Part shown: positions 51,744 through 59,950 of the stretch, one piece after another
Layout of the letters: each line of letters opens with the position of its first letter
Numbering within the stretch: position 1 is the first letter of the stretch
Source of the DNA: Asticcacaulis taihuensis
Lineage (GTDB): Bacteria > Pseudomonadota > Alphaproteobacteria > Caulobacterales > Caulobacteraceae
Reading direction: 5' to 3'
Length of the DNA stretch: 64,000 nt
Assembly (NCBI RefSeq): GCF_900100255.1
Contig: NZ_FMTS01000006.1
Coordinates: forward strand, 205,478-269,477
Notes under the pieces: model-generated
What the model was told of the DNA's origin: nothing
Databases searched by the model: none
Seen by the model: the letters and a program-made list of their open reading frames with translations, nothing else
Position numbers and translations under genes: made by a program

Positions 51744-54200
51744 TCACTCTGCCGGACAACTGGCTCCGGGCCTGGTTTCCGTCAGGCGGATATCCGACAC
51801 AGATATATCCAGCGCTCCGGCCGTCTCGATGCGCGCCACGGTCGGGGTGGCGGCGAGGTTCTGTGCCTTGAAGCACGACAGCGGCACGGCGAGCGTGGCA
51901 TAGCTGGTGGACGCATTTTTCAGCCATCCGGTGACCGGCACGGAAGCAGACCCGACGCCCAGACGTACCTCAGCCGATGGCGTGGCGTTTACACGGATCG
52001 ACAGCGCAATCATCATGGCGCCATTGGCTTCGCGGGCGATATCGGACGGCGCGTCGGCGCCAACTTCCAGTGCGGCCCTGGCCTTGCCGTTCCAGACGGC
52101 CTTGACCGCGCCGTCCGTTTCCGGCGAAACGGTCAGGGCTGCGGTGCCATAGAGCGTCGCCTGGCTGCCGACATAGTCCATTCGGTGCTGGGCATTGTCG
52201 CTTAAGGTCAGCTTATAGCCGTTCCAGAATGTTCCCTTGCTGAGATAGACGTTCTTTTCGCCATATTTAGTGGTATCCGCCACTTCCGGCAGTTGCGGCG
52301 TTTCAGCCGGTGCGGCGTAACTCAGGCCGAAGCCATAGGCGAATTGTGGGGCGTAGTCCTTGTCGCCGACATTGAGCGGCGTCTGGTCCGGACGCTTTGG
52401 CCACGAGAAACTAAGCTTGCCGCTGAAATCGCGCTTGCCGGTCAGCACATCGGCCACGCCTTCACCTTCGGAGCCCGGCAGCCAGGCGGCGACAAAGGCA
52501 TCGGCGGCATTGATCTGCGGGTTCACATAAAGCGGCCGGCCCGACATCATGACCGCTACCACCGGAATACCCTGTGCCTTCAGTTTTTTGATCAATTCCA
52601 GAGACTCGGAATTATCGTGATGAAGGGCCACGTCCGACTGATCACCCATGAACTCGGCGTAAGGCGTTTCGCCGAAGATGACGATGGCGACGTCCGGCTT
52701 TTGCGGTCCGGTGCCATCGGGGCTGTACAGCGCCTGTCCGCCCGAAGCTTCGATCTGGGCCTTCAGGCCCTCATAGATGGAGGTGGCGCCAGGGAAATCG
52801 GCATTGGTGTTGTCGGCGCCCTGCCAGGAAAGCGTCCAGCCGCCCGACTGCATGGCGATATTGTCCGCGCCATCGCCGGCGATCAGTACACGGGCACCCG
52901 CTTTCAGCGGAAGGACGCCATTGTTCTTCAGCAAAACCAGTGACTTCGCCACGGCCTCTCGGGCAATGGCGCGGTGTTCTGGCGTGCCGATGGGTTTGAA
53001 GGTCTCCGGACGGTTGGCGGGCGAGGGCTGGTCGAACACCTTCAAACGAAACTTGACGCGCAAAATCCGCCGCACGGCGTCATCCAGCCGCGCTTTCGGG
53101 ATTGTGCCGTCTTTTACTTCGCGCACCAGATTGGCATACAACGGCTTCCAGTCCTGCGGGGCGTTGAAGATATCCAGCCCGGCATTGAAGGCGGGGGCGC
53201 AATCGGAATTGCTGCAGCCGGGGATCTGGGCATGGGCCAGCCAGTCGCCCATGATGAAGCCGTCAAAGCCCATCCGGCCTTTCAGCACATCGGTCAGCAG
53301 GGCCTTATTGCCGTGCATCTTGGTGCCGTGCCAGGAATTGTAGGAAGCCATGACCGACTGCGTGCCGGCATTGATGGCGTCGGCATAGGCGGCGCCATGC
53401 AGGCGGGCGAGGTCGGCTTCCGAAACCGTCGAATTGCCCTGGTCGCGGCCGCCATCGGTCGAGCCGTCGCCGAGGAAGTGCTTGGCGGTGGCAATGACGT
53501 GATGGTCGTCGAGGAAGGTGGCGCCGGCCCCCTGGATACCGCTGACCATGGCTGCGGCATATTGCCTGGTGATCGCCGGGTCTTCGGAATAGCTCTCATA
53601 AGTGCGGCCCCAGCGATCGTCGCGCGCCACGGCGATGGTCGGAGCAAACGACCAGTCCATGCCGGTGGAGCGGACCTCGGCGGCGGTGGCCTCGCCGATG
53701 CGCTTCAGCAGGTCGGGATCGTGCGCTGCGCCGAGGCCGATATTGTGCGGAAACAGCGTGGCGCCGTAGACATTGTTATGGCCGTGGACGGCATCCGATG
53801 CCCAGATCAGCGGGATAGTTACTTTCTGACCGGGCGCGACCGATGCCTGATAATAGGGCTCGATCAGGTCCACCCAGTCCTTGACCGTGGCGTGCTTGTT
53901 GCCGTTCGGCACGGCGCCGCCGCCATTTTCTATCGAACCGATATGATACTGGGTCACCTCTTCCGGCTTGATCGATTTCCATTCCGGCTGGATAACCTGG
54001 CCGACCTTTTCTTCGACCGTCATCCGCGCCAGCATGTCGGTGATGCGCTTTTCAATCACCGGATCGAGGCCGATGGGCGATTTGGCGGCCGGCCACAGTT
54101 TTGGATGGACCGTTGCGGGCTTTTCAGCGGCCTGAGCGCTGACGGCCAGCAAAAGGGCAGCCACGGACGCGGCGGCCCGCAGGAGAGGACGGTGGGACAT
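51744..54200 (-). CDS. Glycoside hydrolase family 3 protein, exo-beta-glucosidase (ExoP/CelD-like)
   Basis: 818 residues with a Sec signal (LLLAVSAQAAEK). GH3 N-terminal barrel (about 45-385) with the nucleophile Asp in FIMGDWLAH (about 318) and the KHFLGDG loop; GH3 C-terminal domain (about 420-640, QSGGWTLSWQG); then a beta-sandwich of the ExoP type (about 660-818) that may bind polysaccharide. Probably periplasmic or outer-membrane cleavage of beta-glucans or cello-oligosaccharides. Confidence 0.92.
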   Translation of the reverse strand: MSHRPLLRAAASVAALLLAVSAQAAEKPATVHPKLWPAAKSPIGLDPVIEKRITDMLARMTVEEKVGQVIQPEWKSIKPEEVTQYHIGSIENGGGAVPNGNKHATVKDWVDLIEPYYQASVAPGQKVTIPLIWASDAVHGHNNVYGATLFPHNIGLGAAHDPDLLKRIGEATAAEVRSTGMDWSFAPTIAVARDDRWGRTYESYSEDPAITRQYAAAMVSGIQGAGATFLDDHHVIATAKHFLGDGSTDGGRDQGNSTVSEADLARLHGAAYADAINAGTQSVMASYNSWHGTKMHGNKALLTDVLKGRMGFDGFIMGDWLAHAQIPGCSNSDCAPAFNAGLDIFNAPQDWKPLYANLVREVKDGTIPKARLDDAVRRILRVKFRLKVFDQPSPANRPETFKPIGTPEHRAIAREAVAKSLVLLKNNGVLPLKAGARVLIAGDGADNIAMQSGGWTLSWQGADNTNADFPGATSIYEGLKAQIEASGGQALYSPDGTGPQKPDVAIVIFGETPYAEFMGDQSDVALHHDNSESLELIKKLKAQGIPVVAVMMSGRPLYVNPQINAADAFVAAWLPGSEGEGVADVLTGKRDFSGKLSFSWPKRPDQTPLNVGDKDYAPQFAYGFGLSYAAPAETPQLPEVADTTKYGEKNVYLSKGTFWNGYKLTLSDNAQHRMDYVGSQATLYGTAALTVSPETDGAVKAVWNGKARAALEVGADAPSDIAREANGAMMIALSIRVNATPSAEVRLGVGSASVPVTGWLKNASTSYATLAVPLSCFKAQNLAATPTVARIETAGALDISVSDIRLTETRPGASCPAE

Positions 54201-54330
54201 GGGGCGCTTCTTCTCTGCTATAATTATTTGCGCCTATGGATCACGATGACAGCGCTGTCGTCAAGGGGCTATTGACACCGGTGACGAGGCATTCGTATTC
54301 AGGACCAAGATTAAAACAAGGACAGGAAAC

Positions 54331-54747
54331 GTGCAAACCCAACTCAATCTTGGCGAGGCCGAAGCCCGGCTGGCCATCGATGCCTGCGTGGCCGAACTGA
54401 AAAAGCGCGGCAAGGCCGGCGTGGTCGCGGTCGGTGACAGCCATGGCGAACTGCTGGCCCTGTGGCGCACCGATGGCTGCGCCCTGCCGCCGATCGTCAT
54501 TGCCCAGAACAAGGTCTACACCGCCGCTCGTGTGCGCGGCCCTTCCGGTGATCTTGGCCGCAATGCCCAGGCCGATGGCTCCGATGTCCATTATCATGGC
54601 GACAGCCGCTATGTCGGCTGGGATGGCGGCGCACCGGTTATGCATAAAGGCCAGTGCCTCGGCGCGGTGGCGGTCAGCGGCCTGTCCGGCGTCGAGGATC
54701 TGGAAATCGCCCAGATCGGCATCGACGCCATACTGGCCAGCCTTTAA
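54331..54747 (+). CDS. GlcG/HbpS-like haem-degrading family protein
   Basis: 138 residues starting at GTG 54331 with AGGA upstream. PocR/GlcG/HbpS fold: AIDACVAELKKRGKAGVVAVGDSHGELLAL in two pieces, KVYTAARVRGPS, HKGQCLGAVAVSG. No signal peptide. Some relatives bind haem or cobalamin; the ligand here is unknown. Its end converges with the SRPBCC operon, 14 bp away. Confidence 0.85.
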   Translation: MQTQLNLGEAEARLAIDACVAELKKRGKAGVVAVGDSHGELLALWRTDGCALPPIVIAQNKVYTAARVRGPSGDLGRNAQADGSDVHYHGDSRYVGWDGGAPVMHKGQCLGAVAVSGLSGVEDLEIAQIGIDAILASL

Positions 54748-54761
54748 TTTTTGACAAGTCT

Positions 54762-55298
54762 CTAGTCACCAGCGCGCTGCAAAACCGCATCCAGCTTGTT
54801 GAAGCTGCCGCTCCAGCCCGCGCCGCTGCCGAGCCTGATATGGGCATCGCGCATGGTGGCCATGGTAAAGGTCTGGCGCACGATAACGCGCGTGCCGGCG
54901 CCTTCATCGGCGAAGGTGATCAGGGTGCGGATCGGATCGGCGTTGTAGTCCTCCGGCCGCCCGCCGGCCTCGACAAAGCCGGCCTTGACCGCTTCATGCC
55001 AGCCCTCGGAATGACGACTGGCATCCATGATCATGACAAGGCTTTCGTTCGGCACGATCTCGCCGAAATGCCCGCCGATCGGATAGTCCTCGCCGTCGGG
55101 GCTGTGCATGACAAGCGACATCTCGCCGCCTTCGCGCACATCGATATCGACCGTGGCGGTGAAACCTTCCGGCCCCCACCACTCGGCCAGCATGACCGGA
55201 TCGACCCAGGCCATGAAGACCAGCGGACGCGGCGCATCGAAGAAACGCGACAGGACGATATCGTTCGCCTCGGTGGCGACATCTGTTTGATAGCTCAT
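54762..55298 (-). CDS. SRPBCC (AHSA1/START-like) protein A, last gene of the operon
   Basis: 178 residues from ATG 55298, which overlaps the upstream stop (ATGA). Fold markers: SRFFDAPRPLVFMAWVDP, AEWWGPEGFTATV, VREGGEMSLVMHSPDG and a C-terminal helix FNKLDAVLQRA. The binding cavity ligand is unknown. Longer than its neighbours because of an insert around 95-125 (EGWHEAVKAGFVEAGGRP). Confidence 0.88.
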   Translation of the reverse strand: MSYQTDVATEANDIVLSRFFDAPRPLVFMAWVDPVMLAEWWGPEGFTATVDIDVREGGEMSLVMHSPDGEDYPIGGHFGEIVPNESLVMIMDASRHSEGWHEAVKAGFVEAGGRPEDYNADPIRTLITFADEGAGTRVIVRQTFTMATMRDAHIRLGSGAGWSGSFNKLDAVLQRAGD

Positions 55299-55780
55299 GC
55301 GGAAATCTCCATCGGAAAAGAGAGCAGGGTATGCAAGCGATCGAAGCTCGACCACCAGCCATCGCCGTGGCCTTCGGCTTCATGCGCCGACGCGAAGGGC
55401 CGCTGGGTCAGCGTCACCAGGGTCTGGTGGCCGCGATCCTGGAAGGTAATGACCACTGTATTGGCCTCGCCGCGTTCGCCGGCCTCTTCCCAGACAAAGG
55501 TGAAAACCAGTTTTTCCAGCGGCACCACCTCGGTGAAGACGCCGTTCTGCCACAGAACCTCACCCGTCTCGACCGAGGTCAGGCTGTTGCGCCACCGGCC
55601 GCCCGGCCGCACATCCATATCGAGATGCGTGGCCGGATAGTGCGCCGGTCCCCACCATTGCGACAACAGGGCCGGATTGGTCCAGGCTTCATAGACGAGG
55701 GCCCGCGGCGCATCGAACAGGCGCTCGATCCTGAGGTCACGCTCCGTATGGGCGATGTTGCGGCAGGCCCCGTCCCTCAC
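55295..55780 (-). CDS. SRPBCC (AHSA1/START-like) protein B
   Basis: 161 residues from GTG 55780, which overlaps the VOC gene stop (GTGA); an ATG is not available at this edge. IERLFDAPRALVYEAWTNP, SQWWGPAHYPATH, VRPGGRWRNSL and a C-terminal helix SSFDRLHTLLSF. Paralogue of the other SRPBCC genes here; low similarity to each beyond the fold motifs suggests old divergence. Confidence 0.88.
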   Translation of the reverse strand: MRDGACRNIAHTERDLRIERLFDAPRALVYEAWTNPALLSQWWGPAHYPATHLDMDVRPGGRWRNSLTSVETGEVLWQNGVFTEVVPLEKLVFTFVWEEAGERGEANTVVITFQDRGHQTLVTLTQRPFASAHEAEGHGDGWWSSFDRLHTLLSFPMEISA

Positions 55781-56193
55781 TTCGGCATGTCCGCTTCCAG
55801 GCTAATCATCCACGGCGTGCCGTAGCGATCGGTCACCATGGCGAACAGCGGCGTCCAGAAGGTCTCCTGCAATTCCATCTTCACCTCGCCACCCTCGGCG
55901 AAGGCGGCATAGATGCGCCTGGCGTCTTCCGGTGCTTTCGGGTTGATCGTCACCATGAAGCCGGCCGGCTTGGCGAACATGTGCAGCGGGGCATCCGAAC
56001 CGGCAATTTCATGATCGCCTACCTGAAGGGTGGCGTGCATGATCTTGTCCTTCCATTCCGGACCAAACATGTCCTTCATCGGGCTTTCGCCGTGGGTCTG
56101 CATGAAGGTGATCTCGCCGCCGAGGGTTTCGGCGTAGAATTTGAAGGCTTCGGCGCAGGTGCCGGGGAAGTTGAGATAGGGGGTGATTTTCAT
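55777..56193 (-). CDS. VOC family protein (PhnB/glyoxalase-like)
   Basis: 138 residues: ITPYLNFPGTCAEAFKFYAE, GGEITFMQTHGESPM, DHEIAGSDAP and terminal DRYGTPWMIS, the PhnB-type vicinal oxygen chelate fold. This group is common beside AHSA1 proteins under ArsR regulators. Enzymatic activity unknown. In the operon between SRPBCC C and B. Confidence 0.9.
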   Translation of the reverse strand: MKITPYLNFPGTCAEAFKFYAETLGGEITFMQTHGESPMKDMFGPEWKDKIMHATLQVGDHEIAGSDAPLHMFAKPAGFMVTINPKAPEDARRIYAAFAEGGEVKMELQETFWTPLFAMVTDRYGTPWMISLEADMPK

Positions 56194-56205
56194 GATAGCG
56201 TTTCC

Positions 56206-56682
56206 TTATACTTCTGCTTTTTGGGAAATGATGAAGGCCAGGGCCATGTCGATCAGCTTTTCGGTGCCGGTCTTGCGGTCTTCCGGCGTCGGGTAGCCAT
56301 CGAAATGGACGACCTGTTCGGTCAGTTTGAGGTGCGTGCCCTGGCCGTTCGGGGTGAACTCGATGGTGGCCAGCGAACAGGAGAGCCGCTTGTCGTTATG
56401 GTGCATGTCGTAGCTGTAGACGATGCGCTGGTCCGGCACGATGTCGCGGTATTCGCAGGTGAAATCGCTGACCGTGCCGCTTTGCCAGCGGCCTTTCAGC
56501 CGTTCGGTGCCGCCTTCGCGGAAATCGAGATGGCGCTCGATCAGTTCCCATTTGTCGGCAGGCGCGGTGAACCACTGCGCCTTGGCGTCGGCATTGGCCC
56601 AGGCGAAGAAAACCAGGTTGGGCGGCGCATCGATATCGCGTTCAATGATAAAGGTATCGTGGTGGCTGGAGCGTTCAGTCAT
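56206..56682 (-). CDS. SRPBCC (AHSA1/START-like) protein C
   Basis: 158 residues: FIIERDIDAPPNLVFFAWAN, KAQWFTAPADKW, FREGGTERLKGRW, RIVYSYDMHHNDKRLS. Closest in the window to protein E (shared L.F.EGG..RL.G/W..GRP pattern and VEQ..F.DG). It ends 12 bp before the VOC gene. Confidence 0.87.
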   Translation of the reverse strand: MTERSSHHDTFIIERDIDAPPNLVFFAWANADAKAQWFTAPADKWELIERHLDFREGGTERLKGRWQSGTVSDFTCEYRDIVPDQRIVYSYDMHHNDKRLSCSLATIEFTPNGQGTHLKLTEQVVHFDGYPTPEDRKTGTEKLIDMALAFIISQKAEV

Positions 56683-56683
56683 C

Positions 56684-57379
56684 TTAAGTCTCCTTTGGTT
56701 TCAACGCAGGACCGGTCATTTCGGTCTCGATGGTGAAATCGACCTCATCCTCCACGCCCATGGTCGTGCCCGGCGCCGGAATGCCGTAACCCATACCGAA
56801 TTGCGAGCGCTTGAGTGTGCCTTTTGCCGAGAAGCCGATGCGGGCATTCGGGTCATAGCCCGCCAGGCCGGGATAGCCGCCATTGAAGGTCACGGCCAGG
56901 GTTACCGGATGCGTGACACCATGCAGGGTCAGGTCGCCGGTGACATTGGCGGTATTGGCGCCGGTCATGGTGATCCGGGTCGAGGTGAAGGTGATCTTCG
57001 GGAAGGCCGCGGCATCGAAGAAGCTCTTGCCCATCAGTTCGTCATGGAAGCCCTTGGGCGGGTTGTTGAGGTCCAGCGAATGCGGATCAATGGCCACGGC
57101 CAGGGCCGCCTGTTCGGGATGCGCCGGGTCGAGTTTCAGGCGGGCATCGATACCGGTAAAGCGCGCGGTGAAATGCGAAAAACTCATGTGGCTGACGCTG
57201 AAGGTCAGGGAGGTGTGCGCCGGGTCGGTCTTGTAATCGCCGGCCGGAATATTGGCCACTGATGGCGCGGCGGAAGCCGGGGCCGTCTCGGTTTTCTGTT
57301 CGGCTTTTTGGGGCGGTGTGCAGGCCAGGTTCAGGGCGCAGAGGCTCAAGACCGCGCACATAGTGAGCAGGCGTTTCAT
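56684..57379 (-). CDS. YceI family lipoprotein
   Basis: 231 residues with a lipobox (LNLACTPP), a Thr/Ala/Pro linker and a YceI lipocalin-like barrel: YKTDPAHTSLTFSVSHMSFS, LDLNNPPKGFHDELMG, FDAAAFPKITFTSTRI, VTGDLTLHGVTHPVTL in parts. YceI proteins bind polyprenyl or amphiphilic ligands. It is the only exported member of this operon, which hints that the operon handles a lipophilic compound (inferred). It starts 25 nt downstream of SRPBCC D. Confidence 0.92.
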   Translation of the reverse strand: MKRLLTMCAVLSLCALNLACTPPQKAEQKTETAPASAAPSVANIPAGDYKTDPAHTSLTFSVSHMSFSHFTARFTGIDARLKLDPAHPEQAALAVAIDPHSLDLNNPPKGFHDELMGKSFFDAAAFPKITFTSTRITMTGANTANVTGDLTLHGVTHPVTLAVTFNGGYPGLAGYDPNARIGFSAKGTLKRSQFGMGYGIPAPGTTMGVEDEVDFTIETEMTGPALKPKET

Positions 57380-57404
57380 GATAGTCTCCTTAATTTTGAT
57401 GGCC

Positions 57405-57941
57405 TTAAGCGGCTTCCTGTTCGCTCAGGCGTTTCAGGTTTTCCAGCCCGCGTTCGAAGTCCTTGCCGATCAGGTTGTCCATATTCATCAGCGTGCCCAT
57501 CAGCTTGGACATGAAGGGCGACGGCCCGAACATGGCCCAGGTGACGATGGTGCTGTCTCCGGAGGGTTGCAGCAGGAACTCGGCGCTGTTGGTGGCGGGA
57601 ATAGGTTTGATAAAGTCGAGATTGATCAGCAGGCGATGCTCGGGCGCGGCTTCGCGGATGGTCATGCGGCCCTTGCCGGCTCTTCCATTACTGTCCCAAT
57701 CATAGACCGCACCGACACCCGAGGTTTCGCCGCTGAAGGTGCGCTTGAGGCTGGGGTCGAGCTGCTCCCAGGGCGACCAGTCCTTCCATTTGCGAAAGTC
57801 GGCGATATGCCCGTAGACAATCCCGGCCGGCGCCTTGATGGTTATCGAGCGCTGCATCCGGAAATTGTTCGGCTTGCTGATGACGACGAACAGGAAGGTG
57901 AACAGGGCCGCCAGGACCAGAATGACGATGAGCATTATCAT
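57405..57941 (-). CDS. Membrane-anchored SRPBCC (polyketide-cyclase-like) protein D
   Basis: 178 residues: an N-terminal membrane helix (LIVILVLAALFTFLFVVI), then an SRPBCC domain (RSITIKAPAGIVYGHIADFRKWKDWSPWE; LQPSGDSTIVTWAMFGPSPF). Polyketide_cyc2 subgroup rather than AHSA1, so it came from another branch of the superfamily. Overlaps gene E by ATGA. Confidence 0.88.
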   Translation of the reverse strand: MIMLIVILVLAALFTFLFVVISKPNNFRMQRSITIKAPAGIVYGHIADFRKWKDWSPWEQLDPSLKRTFSGETSGVGAVYDWDSNGRAGKGRMTIREAAPEHRLLINLDFIKPIPATNSAEFLLQPSGDSTIVTWAMFGPSPFMSKLMGTLMNMDNLIGKDFERGLENLKRLSEQEAA

Positions 57942-58429
57942 TTCACATTTTCCGGAACTGTGTTGAGGTAGGCGTCAAGCTTATCCATCATGTCCCTGGT
58001 GCCGCCGATCCGGTCTTCGAGATGGTCGACGCCATCTATGAACAGGATCTGTTCGACGAGTTTCAGATGTGAACCGGCGCCTCTGGCGGAAAACTCCAGC
58101 ACCTGCTGCGATACGGTGAACAGACGGCCGTCCATGGTCATATTGTACTGATGGATGATGCGCTCATCCGGCAGGATGTCGAGATAGAGCCCGTCATTGG
58201 TCATCCACGGCGCATCGGCATTCGGTCGGCCGCGCCAGTGCTCCCAACCGCCCACCTCGAAATCCATCGTATGCTTGGTCACTTCCCAGGTGCCCTCGCC
58301 GCCGTACCAGGCCCGCTTGGCCTCCAGATTGGTGAAGGCCCAGAAGAGCAGGGATACGGGGTGGTCGTAATCGCGTTCGAGGGTGAAGGTTTCGGGCTTG
58401 GCGGCCCGGATGGATCCGGGCATCATCAT
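57938..58429 (-). CDS. SRPBCC (AHSA1/START-like) protein E
   Basis: 163 residues: TLERDYDHPVSLLFWAFTNL, KRAWYGGEGTWEV, FEVGGWEHWRGRPNADAPW, C-terminal MMDKLDAYLNTV. Starts within the F stop (ATGA) and ends within the D start, so D, E and F are translationally coupled. Confidence 0.88.
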   Translation of the reverse strand: MMMPGSIRAAKPETFTLERDYDHPVSLLFWAFTNLEAKRAWYGGEGTWEVTKHTMDFEVGGWEHWRGRPNADAPWMTNDGLYLDILPDERIIHQYNMTMDGRLFTVSQQVLEFSARGAGSHLKLVEQILFIDGVDHLEDRIGGTRDMMDKLDAYLNTVPENVK

Positions 58430-58944
58430 GATTTGATCCTCGCCAGATAGGCATCGAGCTGTGCAAAGGTGCCGCCGAAGCCCATCTGCATGGAGGCATG
58501 ACCGGCCTTGAAGACGGCGCGCTCTTCCGGTGTGGCATTGATCGGATAGGACCGGCTCTCGGTCAGGGTCTTGCCGTCTTTCTCGCTAAGTGTCTGGATC
58601 GCCAGAACCTCCAGTGGCCACAGCGGCGCCATCGGATGGCGCACCGGCTGGCCTGCCTCGTTACAGAAGGAAACGACATAGGCCATACTGTCAGGGGCAT
58701 TGATCTCGCGGAAGACCCATTTGCCCCACATGGTAATTCCGGTGGGCATCTGCATCCCGTAAAGGAAGGTGCCGCCGACTCTGAGATCGAGCGACTTGAC
58801 AATCAGCTTCATGCCGGCCGGTCCGAACCAGTTGGCCAGATGATCGGCCTCGGTCCAGCAGGCCCAGATTAGAGCCTTCGGGGCATCAAAGGTGCGCGAC
58901 AGCTTGAAGACTTCATCTTCGGCGGCAGGGGCTTCCAGGGTCAT
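58426..58944 (-). CDS. SRPBCC (AHSA1/START-like) protein F
   Basis: 172 residues: KLSRTFDAPKALIWACWTEA, ANWFGPAGMKLIV, LRVGGTFLYGMQMPTG, terminal helix FAQLDAYLARIKS. Typical AHSA1 'activator of HSP90 homologue' family in bacteria, which lacks evidence for HSP90 action. Lies 11 bp after gene G. Confidence 0.88.
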   Translation of the reverse strand: MTLEAPAAEDEVFKLSRTFDAPKALIWACWTEADHLANWFGPAGMKLIVKSLDLRVGGTFLYGMQMPTGITMWGKWVFREINAPDSMAYVVSFCNEAGQPVRHPMAPLWPLEVLAIQTLSEKDGKTLTESRSYPINATPEERAVFKAGHASMQMGFGGTFAQLDAYLARIKS

Positions 58945-58955
58945 TTATCGTTTCC

Positions 58956-59402
58956 TCAGAGGGTTTGCAGGTGGGCTTCGAGCCGGTCGAAATTCTGTTC
59001 GTTGGCGGCTTCGAGAAAGGGCGCCAGACCGGGGTCCTGGCCGGGGGCGAATTTCATGATCCAGGTCAGCTCGGTGGTGTCATCGTCCACGGCATCGAAG
59101 CTCATGGTCATGACGAAATCATGCATCGGCTCGATATGCTGCATGACGATGCGCTCAGGCGAGACTTCGAGGAATTCCTTGACGTTATCGAACTCGCGGT
59201 CGTTTTCATTGACCATGGTGAATAGCCACCGGCCGCCAACGCGCAGATCAAAGGTGTCGATACGATTGGTGAAGCCGTGTGGCCCCCACCACAATTTCAC
59301 CTGCTCAGGATCGGCAAAGGCGGTATAGACCTTCGCGTGCGGGAAAGGCAGCCGGCGTCGGTTGAGCACCTTGTAGGCCGGGGTGTCGGTTGTCTCAGTC
59401 AT
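58956..59402 (-). CDS. SRPBCC (AHSA1/START-like) protein G
   Basis: 148 residues: VLNRRRLPFPHAKVYTAFAD, KLWWGPHGFTNRI, LRVGGRWLFTMVNEND, terminal helix NFDRLEAHLQTL, which resembles the ArsR and micro-ORF C-termini. Its ATG lies inside the upstream micro-ORF (8-nt overlap), so the two are translationally linked. Confidence 0.9.
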   Translation of the reverse strand: MTETTDTPAYKVLNRRRLPFPHAKVYTAFADPEQVKLWWGPHGFTNRIDTFDLRVGGRWLFTMVNENDREFDNVKEFLEVSPERIVMQHIEPMHDFVMTMSFDAVDDDTTELTWIMKFAPGQDPGLAPFLEAANEQNFDRLEAHLQTL

Positions 59403-59493
59403 TATTCACTCCCCTGGCCTGCAAGATTTTTAAATAGGCCGTCAACCGGTCAAGCCGCGCTTCCCAGAGCTGTTTGTAGTATTGCCACCACAT
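59395..59493 (-). CDS. Micro-ORF, 32 residues, similar to the C-terminus of the adjacent ArsR
   Basis: Starts at ATG 59493 behind a strong GAGGAG (7-nt spacing) and ends inside the first codons of SRPBCC G. MWWQYYKQLWEARLDRLTAY then LKILQARGVNND. Residues 3-23 share 13 of 21 positions with the ArsR end (WEAR.DRL.AYLK.L). Either a functional small helix protein or the surviving tail of a duplicated arsR; the excellent ribosome-binding site argues that it is translated. Confidence 0.6.
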   Translation of the reverse strand: MWWQYYKQLWEARLDRLTAYLKILQARGVNND

Positions 59494-59528
59494 ACCGGTC
59501 TCCTCAATTCACGTTCGGTTTAATCGCT

Positions 59529-59594
59529 CCGGCGTAGCCGGCAAGGGCAAGGCCCGCCCGAGCTTATGCGAGGTAGCCCCGCGGCGACTGAGCG
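59529..59594 (-). repeat. R3 structured leader element, copy 4 (micro-ORF/SRPBCC G)
   Basis: On the minus strand: GCGCTCAGTCGCC, hairpin GCGGGG-CTA-CCTCGC (one G-U), core CATAAGCTCGGGCG, GGGC-CTT-GCCC, TTGCC, then terminal hairpin CCGGC-TAC-GCCGG (59529-59541), 35 nt before the micro-ORF start. It fills the arsR-micro-ORF gap, starting 2 bp after the arsR stop. Confidence 0.65.
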
Positions 59595-59596
59595 CA

Positions 59597-59935
59597 CTAA
59601 TGAACCTCTCCATCGGGCTTCAAGGTCTTGAGATAGGCGTCGAGACGATCGAAACGGGCCTCCCACATCTTGCGGTACTCGCCGATCCAGGCATCAACCT
59701 CTTTCAGCGGTTCCGGCTCCAGCTTGCAGGGCCGCCACTGGGCCTCACGGCCGCGCGAGATCAGCCCGGCCTTTTCCAAGACCTTCAGATGCTTGGAAAC
59801 CGCCGGCAGGCTCATATCGAACGGTTCGGCCAGTTCGCTGACCGAGGTTTCGCCCAGCGACAGACGTGCCAGTATGGCGCGGCGCGTCGGATCGGCCAGG
59901 GCGTTCAGGGTTTGCGACAGGCGGTCTTGGGACAT
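59597..59935 (-). CDS. ArsR-family transcriptional regulator
   Basis: 112 residues from ATG 59935 (a TTG three codons earlier is open). Winged HTH: LADPTRRAILARLSLGE, SVSELAEPFDMSLPAVSKHLKVLE (recognition helix), wing GREAQWRPCKLEPEPL. It has a single Cys and no CXC or His/Asp metal site, so it belongs to the non-metal ArsR group that pairs with AHSA1 proteins. C-terminal helix MWEARFDRLDAYLKTL. First gene of the SRPBCC operon; probably represses it from the operators at 59951-59981. Confidence 0.92.
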   Translation of the reverse strand: MSQDRLSQTLNALADPTRRAILARLSLGETSVSELAEPFDMSLPAVSKHLKVLEKAGLISRGREAQWRPCKLEPEPLKEVDAWIGEYRKMWEARFDRLDAYLKTLKPDGEVH

Positions 59936-59950
59936 GATACTCAACTTAAT

